Source of the DNA: Pollenia angustigena
Taxonomy: Eukaryota; Arthropoda; Insecta; Diptera; Polleniidae
Reading direction: 5' to 3'
Assembly (NCBI GenBank): GCA_930367215.1
Contig: OV884060.1
Coordinates: 212,787,253-212,851,252 of the forward strand
Length of the DNA stretch: 64,000 bases
The notes under the pieces were generated by a model that did no database searches, was not told the origin of the DNA, and saw nothing but the letters and a program-made list of their open reading frames with translations. Within the stretch, counting starts at the first letter, position 1. The number at the start of each line of letters is the position of its first letter. Shown piece by piece: positions 11,600 through 25,200 of this stretch. Position numbers and translations under genes: made by a program.

Positions 11600-11608
11600 T
11601 AAACATTC
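11600..11608. other. Target-site duplication, left copy (taaacattc)
   Basis: The nine bases immediately outside the left foldback terminus are identical to 62041-62049, immediately outside the right terminus of the second foldback element. The two inner flanks (26925-26933 and 51632-51640) match neither this sequence nor each other. A 9-bp duplication is usual for FB/MULE-type transposition. Confidence 0.8.
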
Positions 11609-11792
11609 ATGTGTGTGAAGATAAATACGTATTTAACTAGTGGAGACATCCACCACAATTTCTTAACAGCAACTATTTTCAGTTAACATTGTACTTAACA
11701 GTGCTACTGTAATAGAAAAAAGTGTATTTAGGACGATTTTTAGGTCAATGGAACAGGTTGCACATAGGAATATAGATCTTTATAGGATTCAG
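11609..11792 (+). repeat. 184-bp foldback terminus (FB-1, left)
   Basis: Starts 'atgtgtgtgaagataaatac' and contains the palindrome 'aaatacgtattt' followed by 'actagt'. It passes into a partial repeat unit at 'acataggaat...ggattcag', where the usual 'ggggaagaagagag' block is replaced. The same 184 bp occurs at 26741-26924, 51641-51824 and 61857-62040. It is the likely recognition end of the element. Confidence 0.9.
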
Positions 11793-14700
11793 GTAGTGGG
11801 ATATCTGAAATAATTTTGGAATTTCAGAAATTCAGATTTGAAAAATCTCGTTTTTTACGGAAATTTCTGGAGAAGATTAGTGACCATTTTGGAAAAATAG
11901 GGAATGTTACTAGCAACACACTATATGGAAATGTTGCTCCAAGGGGTCCTCTTTAGGACCGTAGTAGTGGTATATCTGGAATAATTATGGAAATTCAGAA
12001 AATTGAATTTTAAAAAAGTGCTATTTTGAAAAATGTTAAAAGTGGACTTTATGGACATTGGACAATTTGGAGAAATGGTGATAGTTACTAATATGACACC
12101 ACATAGGAATGGGGAAGAAGAGAGTCCTTAAGAGGTTTCTGGTAGTGGGATATCTGAAATAATTTTGGAATTTCAGAAATTCAGATTTGAAAAATCTCGT
12201 TTTTTACGGAAATTTCTGGAGAAGATTAGTGACCATTTTGGAAAAATAGGGAATGTTACTAGCAACACACTATATGGAAATGTTGCTCCAAGGGGTCCTC
12301 TTTAGGACCGTAGTAGTGGTATATCTGGAATAATTATGGAAATTCAGAAAATTGAATTTTAAAAAAGTGCTATTTTGAAAAATGTTAAAAGTGGACTTTA
12401 TGGACATTGGAGAAATGGTGATAGTTACTAATATGACACCACATAGGAATGGGGAAGAAGAGAGTCCTTAAGAGGTTTCTGGTAGTGGGATATCTGAAAT
12501 AATTTTGGAATTTCAGAAATTCAGATTTGAAAAATCTCGTTTTTTACGGAAATTTCTGGAGAAGATTAGTGACCATTTTGGAAAAATAGGGAATGTTACT
12601 AGCAACACACTATATGGAAATGTTGCTCCAAGGGGTCCTCTTTAGGACCGTAGTAGTGGTATATCTGGAATAATTATGGAAATTCAGAAAATTGAATTTT
12701 AAAAAAGTGCTATTTTGAAAAATGTTAAAAGTGGACTTTAGGGACATTGGACAATTTGGAGAAATGGTGATAGTTACTAATATGACACCACATAGGAATG
12801 GGGAAGAAGAGAGTCCTTAAGAGGATTCTGGTAGTGGGATATCTGAAATAATTTTGGAATTTCAGAAATTCAGATTTGAAAAATCTCGTTTTTACGGATA
12901 TTTCTGGAGAAGATTAGTGACCATTTTGGAAAAATAGGGAATGTTACTAGCAACACACTATATGGAAATGTTGCTCCAAGGGGTCCTCTTTAGGACCGTA
13001 GTAGTGGTATATCTGGAATAATTATGGAAATTCAGAAAATTGAATTTTAAAAAAGTGCTATTTTGAAAAACGTTAAAAGTGGACTTTATGGACATTGGAC
13101 AATTTGGAGAAATGGTGATAGTTACTAATATGACACCACATAGGAATGGGGAAGAAGAGAGTCCTTAAGAGGATTCTGGTAGTGGGATATCTGAAATAAT
13201 TTTGGAATTTCAGAAATTCAGATTTGAAAAATCTCGTTTTTTACGGAAATTTCTGGAGAAGATTAGTGACCATTTTGGAAAAATAGGGAATGTTACTAGC
13301 AACACACTATATGGAAATGTTGCTCCAAGGGGTCCTCTTTAGGACCGTAGTAGTGGTATATCTGGAATAATTATGGAAATTCAGAAAATTGAATTTTAAA
13401 AAAGTGCTATTTTGAAAAATGTTAAAAGTGGACTTTATGGACATTGGACAATTTGGAGAAATGGTGATAGTAACTAATATGACACCATATAGGAATGGGG
13501 AAGAAGAGAGTCCTTAAGAGGATTCTGGTAGTGGGATATCTGAAATAATTTTGGAATTTCAGAAATTCAGATTTGAAAAATCTCGTTTTTTACGGAAATT
13601 TCTGGAGAAGATTAGTGACCATTTTGGAAAAATAGGGAATGTTACTAGCAACACACTATATGGAAATGTTGCTCCAAGGGGTCCTCTTTAGGACCGTAGT
13701 AGTGGTATATCTGGAATAATTATGAAAATTCAGAAAATTGAATTTTAAAAAAGTGCTATTTTGAAAAATGTTAAAAGTGGACTTTATGGACATTGGACAA
13801 TTTGGAGAAATGGTGATAGTTACTAATATGACACCATATAGGAATGGGGAAGAAGAGAGTCCTTAAGAGGATTCTGGTAGTGGGATATCTGAAATAATTT
13901 TGGAATTTCAGAAATTCAGATTTGAAAAATCTCGTTTTTTACGGAAATTTCTGGAGAAGATTAGTGACCATTTTGGAAAAATAGGGAATGTTACTAGCAA
14001 CACACTATATGGAAATGTTGCTCCAAGGGGTCCTCTTTAGGACCGTAGTAGTGGTATATCTGGAATAAGTATGGAAATTCAGAAAATTGAATTTTAAAAA
14101 AGTGCTATTTTGAAAAATGTTAAAAGTGGACTTTATGGACATTGGACAATTTGGAGAAATGGTGATAGTTACTAATATGACACCACATAGGAATGGGGAA
14201 GAAGAGAGTCCTTAAGAGGTTTCTGGTAGTGGGATATCTGAAATAATTTTGGAATTTCAGAAATTCAGATTTGAAAAATCTCGTTTTTTACGGAAATTTC
14301 TGGAGAAGATTAGTGACCATTTTGGAAAAATAGGGAATGTTACTAGCAACACACTATATGGAAATGTTGCTCCAAAGGGTCCTCTTTAGGACCGTAGTAG
14401 TGGTATATCTGGAATAATTATGGAAATTCAGAAAATTGAATTTTAAAAAAGTGCTATTTTGAAAAATGTTAAAAGTGGACTTTATGGACATTGGACAATT
14501 TGGAGAAATGGTGATAGTTACTAATATGACACCACATAGGAATGGGGAAGAAGAGAGTCCTTAAGAGGTTTCTGGTAGTGGGATATCTGAAATAATTTTG
14601 GAATTTCAGAAATTCAGATTTGAAAAATCTCGTTTTTTACGGAAATTTCTGGAGAAGATTAGTGACCATTTTGGAAAAATAGGGAATGTTACTAGCAACA

Positions 14701-16049
14701 CACTATATGGAAATGTTGCTCCAAGGGGTCCTCTTTAGGACCGTAGTAGTGGTATATCTGGAATAATTATGGAAATTCAGAAAATTGAATTTTAAAAAAG
14801 TGCTATTTTGAAAAATGTTAAAAGTGGACTTTAGGGACATTGGACAATTTGGAGAAATGGTGATAGTTACTAATATGACACCACATAGGAATGGGGAAGA
14901 AGAGAGTCCTTAAGAGGATTCTGGTAGTGGGATATCTGAAATAATTTTGGAATTTCAGAAATTCAGATTTGAAAAATCTCGTTTTTACGGAAATTTCTGG
15001 AGAAGATTAGTGACCATTTTGGAAAAATAGGGAATGTTACTAGCAACACACTATATGGAAATGTTGCTCCAAGGGGTCCTCTTTAGGACCGTAGTAGTGG
15101 TATATCTGGAATAATTATGGAAATTCAGAAAATTGAATTTTAAAAAAGTGCTATTTTGAAAAACGTTAAAAGTGGACTTTATGGACATTGGACAATTTGG
15201 AGAAATGGTGATAGTTACTAATATGACACCACATAGGAATGGGGAAGAAGAGAGTCCTTAAGAGGATTCTGGTAGTGGGATATCTGAAATAATTTTGGAA
15301 TTTCAGAAATTCAGATTTGAAAAATCTCGTTTTTTACGGAAATTTCTGGAGAAGATTAGTGACCATTTTGGAAAAATAGGGAATGTTACTAGCAACACAC
15401 TATATGGAAATGTTGCTCCAAGGGGTCCTCTTTAGGACCGTAGTAGTGGTATATCTGGAATAATTATGGAAATTCAGAAAATTGAATTTTAAAAAAGTGC
15501 TATTTTGAAAAATGTTAAAAGTGGACTTTATGGACATTGGACAATTTGGAGAAATGGTGATAGTAACTAATATGACACCATATAGGAATGGGGAAGAAGA
15601 GAGTCCTTAAGAGGATTCTGGTAGTGGGATATCTGAAATAATTTTGGAATTTCAGAAATTCAGATTTGAAAAATCTCGTTTTTTACGGAAATTTCTGGAG
15701 AAGATTAGTGACCATTTTGGAAAAATAGGAAATGTTACTAGCAACACACTATATGGAAATGTTGCTCCAAGGGGTCCTCTTTAGGACCGTAGTAGTGGTA
15801 TATCTGGAATAATTATGAAAATTCAGAAAATTGAATTTTAAAAAAGTGCTACAGTGCTGTCTGGGTAGAGTGAACTAATTTTTGCAGAGCGTTTTCACTA
15901 TACCCAGGTTGTTCACTAAATCAAGGTTGATTTTTTTTATTTAAAAAACTTATTTACTTATTTTAAATGCATTAATAGGTTATAAATTGTACAAAGCTTT
16001 TTCCATGCATGTCTTTCTTCTTTGGGTTCCAAATGTATAGTTACCAATA

Positions 16050-16177
16050 AGCTTTATTACTCCGATTTTCTTTTTAGTTATGCCAGAAATTTTTTTTGCA
16101 ACGCCATAACGCTGTGCTAAAGAAGTAACACGAGCACTTTTTTCAATTTCTTTTATAATGTCGCTTTTTCGAATCCA
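16050..16177 (-). pseudogene. pogo/CENP-B-type HTH fragment of a transposase
   Basis: The minus-strand frame reads WIRKSDIIKEIEKSARV, then TSLAQRYGVAKKISGITKKK. This matches the first DNA-binding helix-turn-helix of pogo/Tigger transposases and CENP-B proteins (K-x-x-II-x-EIE...VTSLA-x-x-YGVAK). Frame and domain end soon after; the second HTH and the DDE catalytic domain are absent. The protein would have bound the element's ends. As it stands it is a decayed N-terminal remnant of a non-autonomous copy. Confidence 0.85.
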
Positions 16178-16543
16178 TTTGTATATAACAATTTTATAAC
16201 ACCAAGAAATTAACTTTGAGACACGACCTCATTTGAACATGCGCGCAGGCTAAAATAAATTAACACTTCATAGAATGCGTATTTGTGAGAGTAACTTGTT
16301 AACTTACTCTAATAGAATCGTTACTTTACCGTTATTTTATGTTCTCTTTAATTTTTATGCTCGTTTTCATTGTTTTTCTCCTAAGTCAAACCTAAAAACT
16401 CACTATAAAGCAGAGATCTGCAAAACACCGCACATGTGCGAATGCTCTCACACAAATAAAGAGAGCATGAGAAAATAATTTGTATTTTTACTCGAAAACA
16501 CTGAACAAACAAAAACAATTACGCTCAAAAATAAACAACCAAG

Positions 16544-16768
16544 CAAGGTATATTTACACAAGGTAAACTCGTTGGCCCATATGTTTGTCAGCTGATTACC
16601 CCTAGTTGGAAGCTTAACGTCAAATTTCGTGTATATGAGAAAAAATTTGTACATGTGTGCGTTAAATTGTTTTTTTTTTATATGAAGACAATTTTGACAA
16701 CTCCGTTCCTTTTATAGAGCAGCATGTATACACTCCCAAATGAGTCTACCTTGTGTAAATATACCTTG
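16544..16768. mobile_element. CAAGG-ended MITE (copy 2), nested in the pogo-like element
   Basis: Terminal inverted repeats start 'caaggtatatttacacaagg' and continue 'ta'. An exact 8-bp duplication 'caaccaag' flanks it (16536-16543 and 16769-16776). It shares 'caaggtatattta' with the element at 6625-6862 but differs further in. The 225-bp body is non-coding; opposite-strand frames across 16275-16654 are chance frames. Confidence 0.88.
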
Positions 16769-19200
16769 CAACCAAGAGAAACAAGAAATGTAAATGTATG
16801 TGTTTGGCGGACTCTGCTATAAAGTATGTTCACTCTATAGAGGTTCATGAGTGTTCACTCTACAGAGCAGTCAATGTTATCATTCTGGTGTTCATTCTAA
16901 CGAGGTATTCATAGCATCGGGGGTTCACTCTACCTAGACAGCACTGTATTTTGAAAAATGTTAAAAGTGGACTTTATGGACATTGGACAATTTGGAGAAA
17001 TGGTGATAGTTACTAATATGACACCATATAGGAATGGGGAAGAAGAGAGTCCTTAAGAGGATTCTGGTAGTGGGATATCTGAAATAATTTTGGAATTTCA
17101 GAAATTCAGATTTGAAAAATCTCGTTTTTTACGGAAATTTCTGGAGAAGATTAGTGACCATTTTGGAAAAAAAGGGAATGTTACTAGCAACACACTATAT
17201 GGAAATGTTGCTCCAAGGGGTCCTCTTTAGGACCGTAGTAGTGGTATATCTGGAATAATTATGGAAATTCAGAAAATTGAATTTTAAAAAAGTGCTATTT
17301 TGAAAAATGTTAAAAGTGGACTTTATGGACATTGGACAATTTGGAGAAATGGTGATAGTTACTAATATGACACCATATAGGAATGGGGAAGAAGAGAGTC
17401 CTCAAGAGGATTCTGGTAGTGGGATATCTGAAATAATTTTGGAATTTCGGAAATTCAGATTTGAAAAATCTCGTTTTTTACGGAAATTTCTGGAGAAGAT
17501 TAGTGACCATTTTGGAAAAATAGGGAATGTTACTAGCAACACACTATATGGAAATGTTGCTCCAAGGGGTCCTCTTTAGGACCGTAGTAGTGGTATATCT
17601 GGAATAATTATGGAAATTCAGAAAATTGAATTTTAAAAAAGTGCTATTTTGAAAAATGTTAAAAGTGGACTTTATGGACATTGGACAATTTGGAGAAATG
17701 GTGATAGTAACTAATATGACACCATATAGGAATGGGGAAGAAGAGAGTCCTTAAGAGGATTCTGGTAGTGGGATATCTGAAATAATTTTGGAATTTCAGA
17801 AATTCAGATTTGAAAAATCTCGTTTTTTACGGAAATTTCTGGAGAAGATTAGTGACCATTTTGGCAAAATAGGGAATGTTACTAGCAACACACTATATGG
17901 AAATGTTGCTCCAAGGGGTCCTCTTTAGGACCGTAGTAGTGGTATATCTGGAATAATTATGGAAATTCAGAAAATTGAATTTTAAAAAAGTGCTATTTTG
18001 AAAAATGTTAAAAGTGGACTTTATGGACATTGGACAATTTGGAGAAATGGTGATAGTTACTAATATGACACCACATAGGAATGGGGAAGAAGAGAGTCCT
18101 TAAGAGGTTTCTGGTAGTGGGATATCTGAAATAATTTTGGAATTTCAGAAATTCAGATTTGAAAAATCTCGTTTTTTACGGAAATTTCTGGAGAAGATTA
18201 GTGACCATTTTGGAAAAATAGGGAATGTTACTAGCAACACACTATATGGAAATGTTGCTCCAAGGGGTCCTCTTTAGGACCGTAGTAGTGGTATATCTGG
18301 AATAATTATGGAAATTCAGAAAATTGAATTTTAAAAAAGTGCTATTTTGAAAAATGTTAAAAGTGGACTTTATGGACATTGGACAATTTGGAGAAATGGT
18401 GATAGTTACTAATATGACACCACATAGGAATGGGGAAGAAGAGAGTCCTTAAGAGGTTTCTGGTAGTGGGATATCTGAAATAATTTTGGAATTTCAGAAA
18501 TTCAGATTTGAAAAATCTCGTTTTTTACGGAAATTTCTGGAGAAGATTAGTGACCATTTTGGAAAAATAGGGAATGTTACTAGCAACACACTATATGGAA
18601 ATGTTGCTCCAAGGGGTCCTCTTTAGGACCGTAGTAGTGGTATATCTGGAATAATTATGGAAATTCAGAAAATTGAATTTTAAAAAAGTGCTATTTTGAA
18701 AAATGTTAAAAGTGGACTTTAGGGACATTGGACAATTTGGAGAAATGGTGATAGTTACTAATATGACACCACATAGGAATGGGGAAGAAGAGAGTCCTTA
18801 AGAGGATTCTGGTAGTGGGATATCTGAAATAATTTTGGAATTTCAGAAATTCAGATTTGAAAAATCTCGTTTTTACGGAAATTTCTGGAGAAGATTAGTG
18901 ACCATTTTGGAAAAATAGGGAATGTTACTAGCAACACACTATATGGAAATGTTGCTCCAAGGGGTCCTCTTTAGGACCGTAGTAGTGGTATATCTGGAAT
19001 AATTATGGAAATTCAGAAAATTGAATTTTAAAAAAGTGCTATTTTGAAAAACGTTAAAAGTGGACTTTATGGACATTGGACAATTTGGAGAAATGGTGAT
19101 AGTTACTAATATGACACCACATAGGAATGGGGAAGAAGAGAGTCCTTAAGAGGATTCTGGTAGTGGGATATCTGAAATAATTTTGGAATTTCAGAAATTT

Positions 19201-22200
19201 TCAATTTCTGAATTTCCATAATTATTCCAGATATACCACTACTACGGTCCTAAAGAGGACCCCTTGGAGCAACATTTCCATATAGAGTGTTGCTAGTAAC
19301 ATTCCCTATTTTTCCAAAATGATCACTAATCTTCTCCAGAAATTTCCGTAAAAAACGAGATTTTTCAAATCTGAATTTCTGAAATTCCAAAATTATTTCA
19401 GATATCCCACTACCAGAATCCTCTTTAGGACTCTCTTCTTCCCCATTCCTATATGGTGTCATATTAGTAACTATCACCATTTCTCCAAATTGTCCAATGT
19501 CCATAAAGTCCACTTTTAACATTTTTCAAAATAGCACTTTTTTAAAATTCAATTTTCTGAATTTCCATAATTATTCCAGATATACCACTACTACGGTCCT
19601 AAAGAGGACCCCTTGGAGCAACATTTCCATATAGTGTGTTGCTAGTAACATTCCCTATTTTTCCAAAATGGTCACTAATCTTCTCCAGAAATTTCCGTAA
19701 AAAACGAGATTTTTCAAATCTGAATTTCTGAAATTCCAAAATTATTTCAGATATCCCACTACCAGAATCCTCTTAAGGACTCTCTTCTTCCCCATTCCTA
19801 TGTGGTGTCATATTAGTAACTATCACCATTTCTCCAAATTGTCCAATGTCCCTAAAGTCCACTTTTAACATTTTTCAAAATAGCACTTTTTTAAAATTCA
19901 ATTTTCTGAATTTCCATAATTATTCCAGATATACCACTACTACGGTCCTAAAGAGGACCCCTTGGAGCAACATATTCATATAGTGTGTTGCTAGTAACAT
20001 TCCCTATTTTTCCAAAATGGTCACTAATCTTCTCCAGAAATTTCCGTAAAAACGAGATTTTTCAAATCTGAATTTCTGAAATTCCAAAATTATTTCAGAT
20101 ATCCCACTACCAGAATCCTCTTAAGGACTCTCTTCTTCCCCATTCCTATGTTGTGTCATATTAGTGACTATCACCATTTCTCCAAATTGTCCAATGTCCA
20201 TAAAGTCCACTTTTAACATTTTTCAAAATAGCACTTTTTTAAAATTCAATTTTCTGAATTTCCATAATTATTCCAGATATACCACTACTACGGTCCTAAA
20301 GAGGACCCCTTGGAGCAACATTTCCATATAGTGTGTTGCTAGTAACATTCCCTATTTTTCCAAAATGGTCACTAATCTTCTCCAGAAATTTCCGTAAAAA
20401 ACGAGATTTTTCAAATCTGAATTTCTGAAATTCCAAAATTATTTCAGATATCCCACTACCAGAATCCTCTTAAGGACTCTCTTCTTCCCCATTCCTATAT
20501 GGTGTCATATTAGTAACTATCACCATTTCTCCAAATTGTCCAATGTCCATAAAGTCCACTTTTAACATTTTTCAAAATAGCACTTTTTTAAAATTCAATT
20601 TTCCGAATTTCCATAATTATTCCAGATATACCACTACTACGGTCCTAAAGAGGACCCCTTGGAGCAACATTTCCATATAGTGTGTTGCTAGTAACATTCC
20701 CTATTTTTCCAAAATGGTCACTAATCTTCTCCAGAAATTTCCGTAAAAAACGAGATTTTTCAAATCTGAATTTCTGAAATTCCAAAATTATTTCAGATAT
20801 CCCACTACCAGAATCCTCTTTAGGACTCTCTTCTTCCCCATTCCTATATGGTGTCATATTAGTAACTATCACCATTTCTCCAAATTGTCCAATGTCCATA
20901 AAGTCCAATTTTAACATTTTTCAAAAAAACACTTTTTTAAAATTCAATTTTCTGAATTTCCATAATTATTCCAGATATACCACTACTACGGTCCTAAAGA
21001 GGACCCCTTGGAGCAACATTTCCATATAGTGTGTTGCTAGTAACATTCCCTATTTTTCCAAAATGGTCACTAATCTTCTCCAGAAATTTCCGTAAAAAAC
21101 GAGATTTTTCAAATCTGAATTTCTGAAATTCCAAAATTATTTCAGATATCCCACTACCAGAATCCTCTTAAGGACTCTCTTCTTCCCCATTCCTATATGG
21201 TGTCATATTAGTAACTATCACCATTTCTCCAAATTGTCCAATGTCCATAAAGTCCACTTTTAACATTTTTCAAAATAGCACTTTTTTAAAATTCAATTTT
21301 CTGAATTTCCATAATTATTCCAGATATACCACTACTACGGTCCTAAAGAGGACCCCTTGGAGCAACATTTCCATATAGAGTGTTGCTAGTAACATTCCCT
21401 ATTTTTCCAAAATGATCACTAATCTTCTCCAGAAATTTCCGTAAAAAACGAGATTTTTCAAATCTGAATTTCTGAAATTCCAAAATTATTTCAGATATCC
21501 CACTACCAGAATCCTCTTAAGGACTCTCTTCTTCCCCATTCCTATGTGGTGTCATATTAGTAACTATCACCATTTCTCCAAATTGTCCAATGTCCATAAA
21601 GTCCACTTTTAACATTTTTCAAAATAGCACTTTTTTAAAATTCAATTTTCTGAATTTCCATAATTATTCCAGATATACCACTACTACGGTCCTAAAGAGG
21701 ACCCCTTGGAGCAACATTTCCATATAGAGTGTTGCTAGTAACATTCCCTATTTTTCCAAAATGATCACTAATCTTCTCCAGAAATTTCCGTAAAAAACGA
21801 GATTTTTCAAATCTGAATTTCTGAAATTCCAAAATTATTTCAGATATCCCACTACCAGAATCCTCTTTAGGACTCTCTTCTTCCCCATTCCTATATGGTG
21901 TCATATTAGTAACTATCACCATTTCTCCAAATTGTCCAATGTCCATAAAGTCCACTTTTAAAATTTTTCAAAATAGCACTTTTTTAAAATTCAATTTTCT
22001 GAATTTCCATAATTATTCCAGATATACCACTACTACGGTCCTAAAGAGGACCCCTTGGAGCAACATTTCCATATAGTGTGTTGCTAGTAACATTCCCTAT
22101 TTTTCCAAAATAGTCACTAATCTTCTCCAGAAATTTCCGTAAAAAACGAGATTTTTCAAATCTGAATTTCTGAAATTCCAAAATTATTTCAGATATCCCA

Positions 22201-25200
22201 CTACCAGAATCCTCTTTAGGACTCTCTTCTTCCCCATTCCTATATGGTGTCATATTAGTAACTATCACCATTTCTCCAAATTGTCCAATGTCCATAAAGT
22301 CCACTTTTAACATTTTTCAAAATAGCACTTTTTTAGAATTCAATTTTCTGAATTTCCATAATTATTCCAGATATACCACTACTACGGTCCTAAAGAGGAC
22401 CCCTTGGAGCAACATTTCCATATAGTGTGTTGCTAGTAACATTCCCTATTTTTCCAAAATGGTCACTAATCTTCTCCAGAAATTTCCGTAAAAACGAGAT
22501 TTTTCAAATCTGAATTTCTGAAATTCCAAAATTATTTCAGATATCCCACTACCAGAATCCTCTTAAGGACTCTCTTCTTCCCCATTCCTATGTGGTGTCA
22601 TATTAGTAACTATCACCATTTCTCCAAATTGTCCAATGTCCATAAAGTCCACTTTTAACATTTTTCAATATAGCACTTTTTTAAAATTCAATTTTCTGAA
22701 TTTCCATAATTATTCCAGATATACCACTACTACGGTCCTAAAGAGGACCCCTTGGAGCAACATTTCCATATAGTGTGTTGCTAGTAACATTCCCTATTTT
22801 TCCAAAATGGTCACTAATCTTCTCCAGAAATTTCCGTAAAAAACGAGATTTTTCAAATCTGAATTTCTGAAATTCCAAAATTATTTCAGATATCCCACTA
22901 CCAGAATCCTCTTAAGGACTCTCTTCTTCCCCATTCCTATATGGTGTCATATTAGTAACTATCACCATTTCTCCAAATTGTCCAATGTCCATAAAGTCCA
23001 CTTTTAACATTTTTCAAAATAGCACTTTTTTAAAATTCAATTTTCTGAATTTCCATAATTATTCCAGATATACCACTACTACGGTCCTAAAGAGGACCCC
23101 TTGGAGCAACATTTCCATATAGTGTGTTGCTAGTAACATTCCCTATTTTTCCAAAATGGTCACTAATCTTCTCCAGAAATTTCCGTAAAAAACGAGATTT
23201 TTCAAATCTGAATTTCTGAAATTCCAAAATTATTTCAGATATCCCACTACCAGAATCCTCTTAAGGACTCTCTTCTTCCCCATTCCTATATGGTGTCATA
23301 TTAGTTACTATCACCATTTCTCCAAATTGTCCAATGTCCATAAAGTCCACTTTTAACATTTTTCAAAATAGCACTTTTTTAAAATTCAATTTTCTGTATT
23401 TCCATAATTATTCCAGATATACCACAACTACGGTCCTAAAGAGGACCCCTTGGAGCAACATTTCCATATAGTGTGTTGCTAGTAACATTCCCTATTTTTC
23501 CAAAATGGTCACTAATCTTCTCCAGAAATTTCCGTAAAAAACGAGATTTTTCAAATCTGAATTTCTGAAATTCCAAAATTATTTCAGATATCCCACTACC
23601 AGAATCCTCTTAAGGACTCTCTTCTTCCCCATTCCTATATGGTGTCATATTAGTAACTATCACCATTTCTCCAAATTGTCCAATGTCCATAAAGTCCACT
23701 TTTAACATTTTTCAAAATAGCACTTTTTTAAAATTCAATTTTCTGAATTTCCATAATTATTCCAGATATACCACTACTACGGTCCTAAAGAGGACCCCTT
23801 GGAGCAACATTTCCATATAGAGTGTTGCTAGTAACATTCCCTATTTTTCCAAAATGATCACTAATCTTCTCCAGAAATTTCCGTAAAAAACGAGATTTTT
23901 CAAATCTGAATTTCTGAAATTCCAAAATTATTTCAGATATCCCACTACCAGAATCCTCTTTAGGACTCTCTTCTTCCCCATTCCTATATGGTGTCATATT
24001 AGTAACTATCACCATTTCTCCAAATTGTCCAATGTCCATAAAGTCCACTTTTAACATTTTTCAAAATAGCACTTTTTTAAAATTCAATTTTCTGAATTTC
24101 CATAATTATTCCAGATATACCACTACTACGGTCCTAAAGAGGACCCCTTGGAGCAACATTTCCATATAGTGTGTTGCTAGTAACATTCCCTATTTTTCCA
24201 AAATAGTCACTAATTTTCTCCAGAAATTTCCGTAAAAAACGAAATTTTTCAAATCTGAATTTCTGAAATTCCAAAATTATTTCAGATATCCCACTACCAG
24301 AATCCTCTTTAGGACTCTCTTCTTCCCCATTCCTATATGGTGTCATATTAGTAACTATCACCATTTCTCCAAATTGTCCAATGTCCATAAAGTCCACTTT
24401 TAACATTTTTCAAAATAGCACTTTTTTAAAATTCAATTTTCTGAATTTCCATAATTATTCCAGATATACCACTACTACGGTCCTAAAGAGGACCCCTTGG
24501 AGCAACATTTCCATATAGTGTGTTGCTAGTAACATTCCCTATTTTTCCAAAATGGTCACTAATCTTCTCCAGAAATTTCCGTAAAAAACGAGATTTTTCA
24601 AATCTGAATTTCTGAAATTCCAAAATTATTTCAGATATCCCACTACCAGAATCCTCTTAAGGACTCTCTTCTTCCCCATTCCTATATGGTGTCATATTAG
24701 TAACTATCACCATTTCTCCAAATTGTCCAATGTCCATAAAGTCCACTTTTAACATTTTTCAAAATAGCACTTTTTTAAAATTCAATTTTCTGAATTTCCA
24801 TAATTATTCCAGATATACCACTACTACGGTCCTAAAGAGGACCCCTTGGAGCAACATTTCCATATAGTGTGTTGCTAGTAACATTCCCTATTTTTCCAAA
24901 ATGGTCACTAATCTTCTCCAGAAATTTCCGTAAAAAACGAGATTTTTCAAATCTGAATTTCTGAAATTCCAAAATTATTTCAGATATCCCACTACCAGAA
25001 TCCTCTTAAGGACTCTCTTCTTCCCCATTCCTATATGGTGTCATATTAGTTACTATCACCATTTCTCCAAATTGTCCAATGTCCATAAAGTCCACTTTTA
25101 ACATTTTTCAAAATAGCACTTTTTTAAAATTCAATTTTCTGTATTTCCATAATTATTCCAGATATACCACTACTACGGTCCTAAAGAGGACCCCTTGGAG

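Larger units (their letters stand above)
15852..16946 (-). mobile_element. pogo-like DNA transposon inside the foldback array
   Basis: Terminal inverted repeats start 'cagtgctgtct(g/a)ggtagag' and continue with 'tgaac'; the dinucleotide TA (15850-15851 and 16947-16948) is duplicated within an otherwise normal array unit. CAGT ends with TA target sites are typical of the pogo/Tigger branch of Tc1/mariner. The minus strand keeps a pogo-type helix-turn-helix segment (16050-16177). The right half holds a nested CAAGG MITE (16544-16768). It occurs in one unit only, so it arrived after that part of the array had formed. Confidence 0.9.
11793..19200 (+). repeat. 349-bp tandem array, left arm of FB-1
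   Basis: About 18 units in forward orientation, each with landmarks 'gaaatggtgatagttacta', 'ggatatctgaaataattttg', 'ctcgttttttacgg' and 'gctccaaggggtcctcttta'. Most units here carry 'ccttaagagg', which puts a stop into the 90-codon frame that other arrays keep open. Variants recur at fixed spacing: units with 'actttagggacattgg' and a 5-T 'ctcgtttttacgg' at about 12739/12886 recur about 2,093 bp on, close to six units. One unit near 12401 lacks 9 bp. The pogo-like element splits one unit. Confidence 0.92.

Noticed and set aside
16275..16654. Frames of 67-68 codons on both strands
   Set aside because: They lie inside the pogo-like element and its nested MITE; no transposase motif is present.
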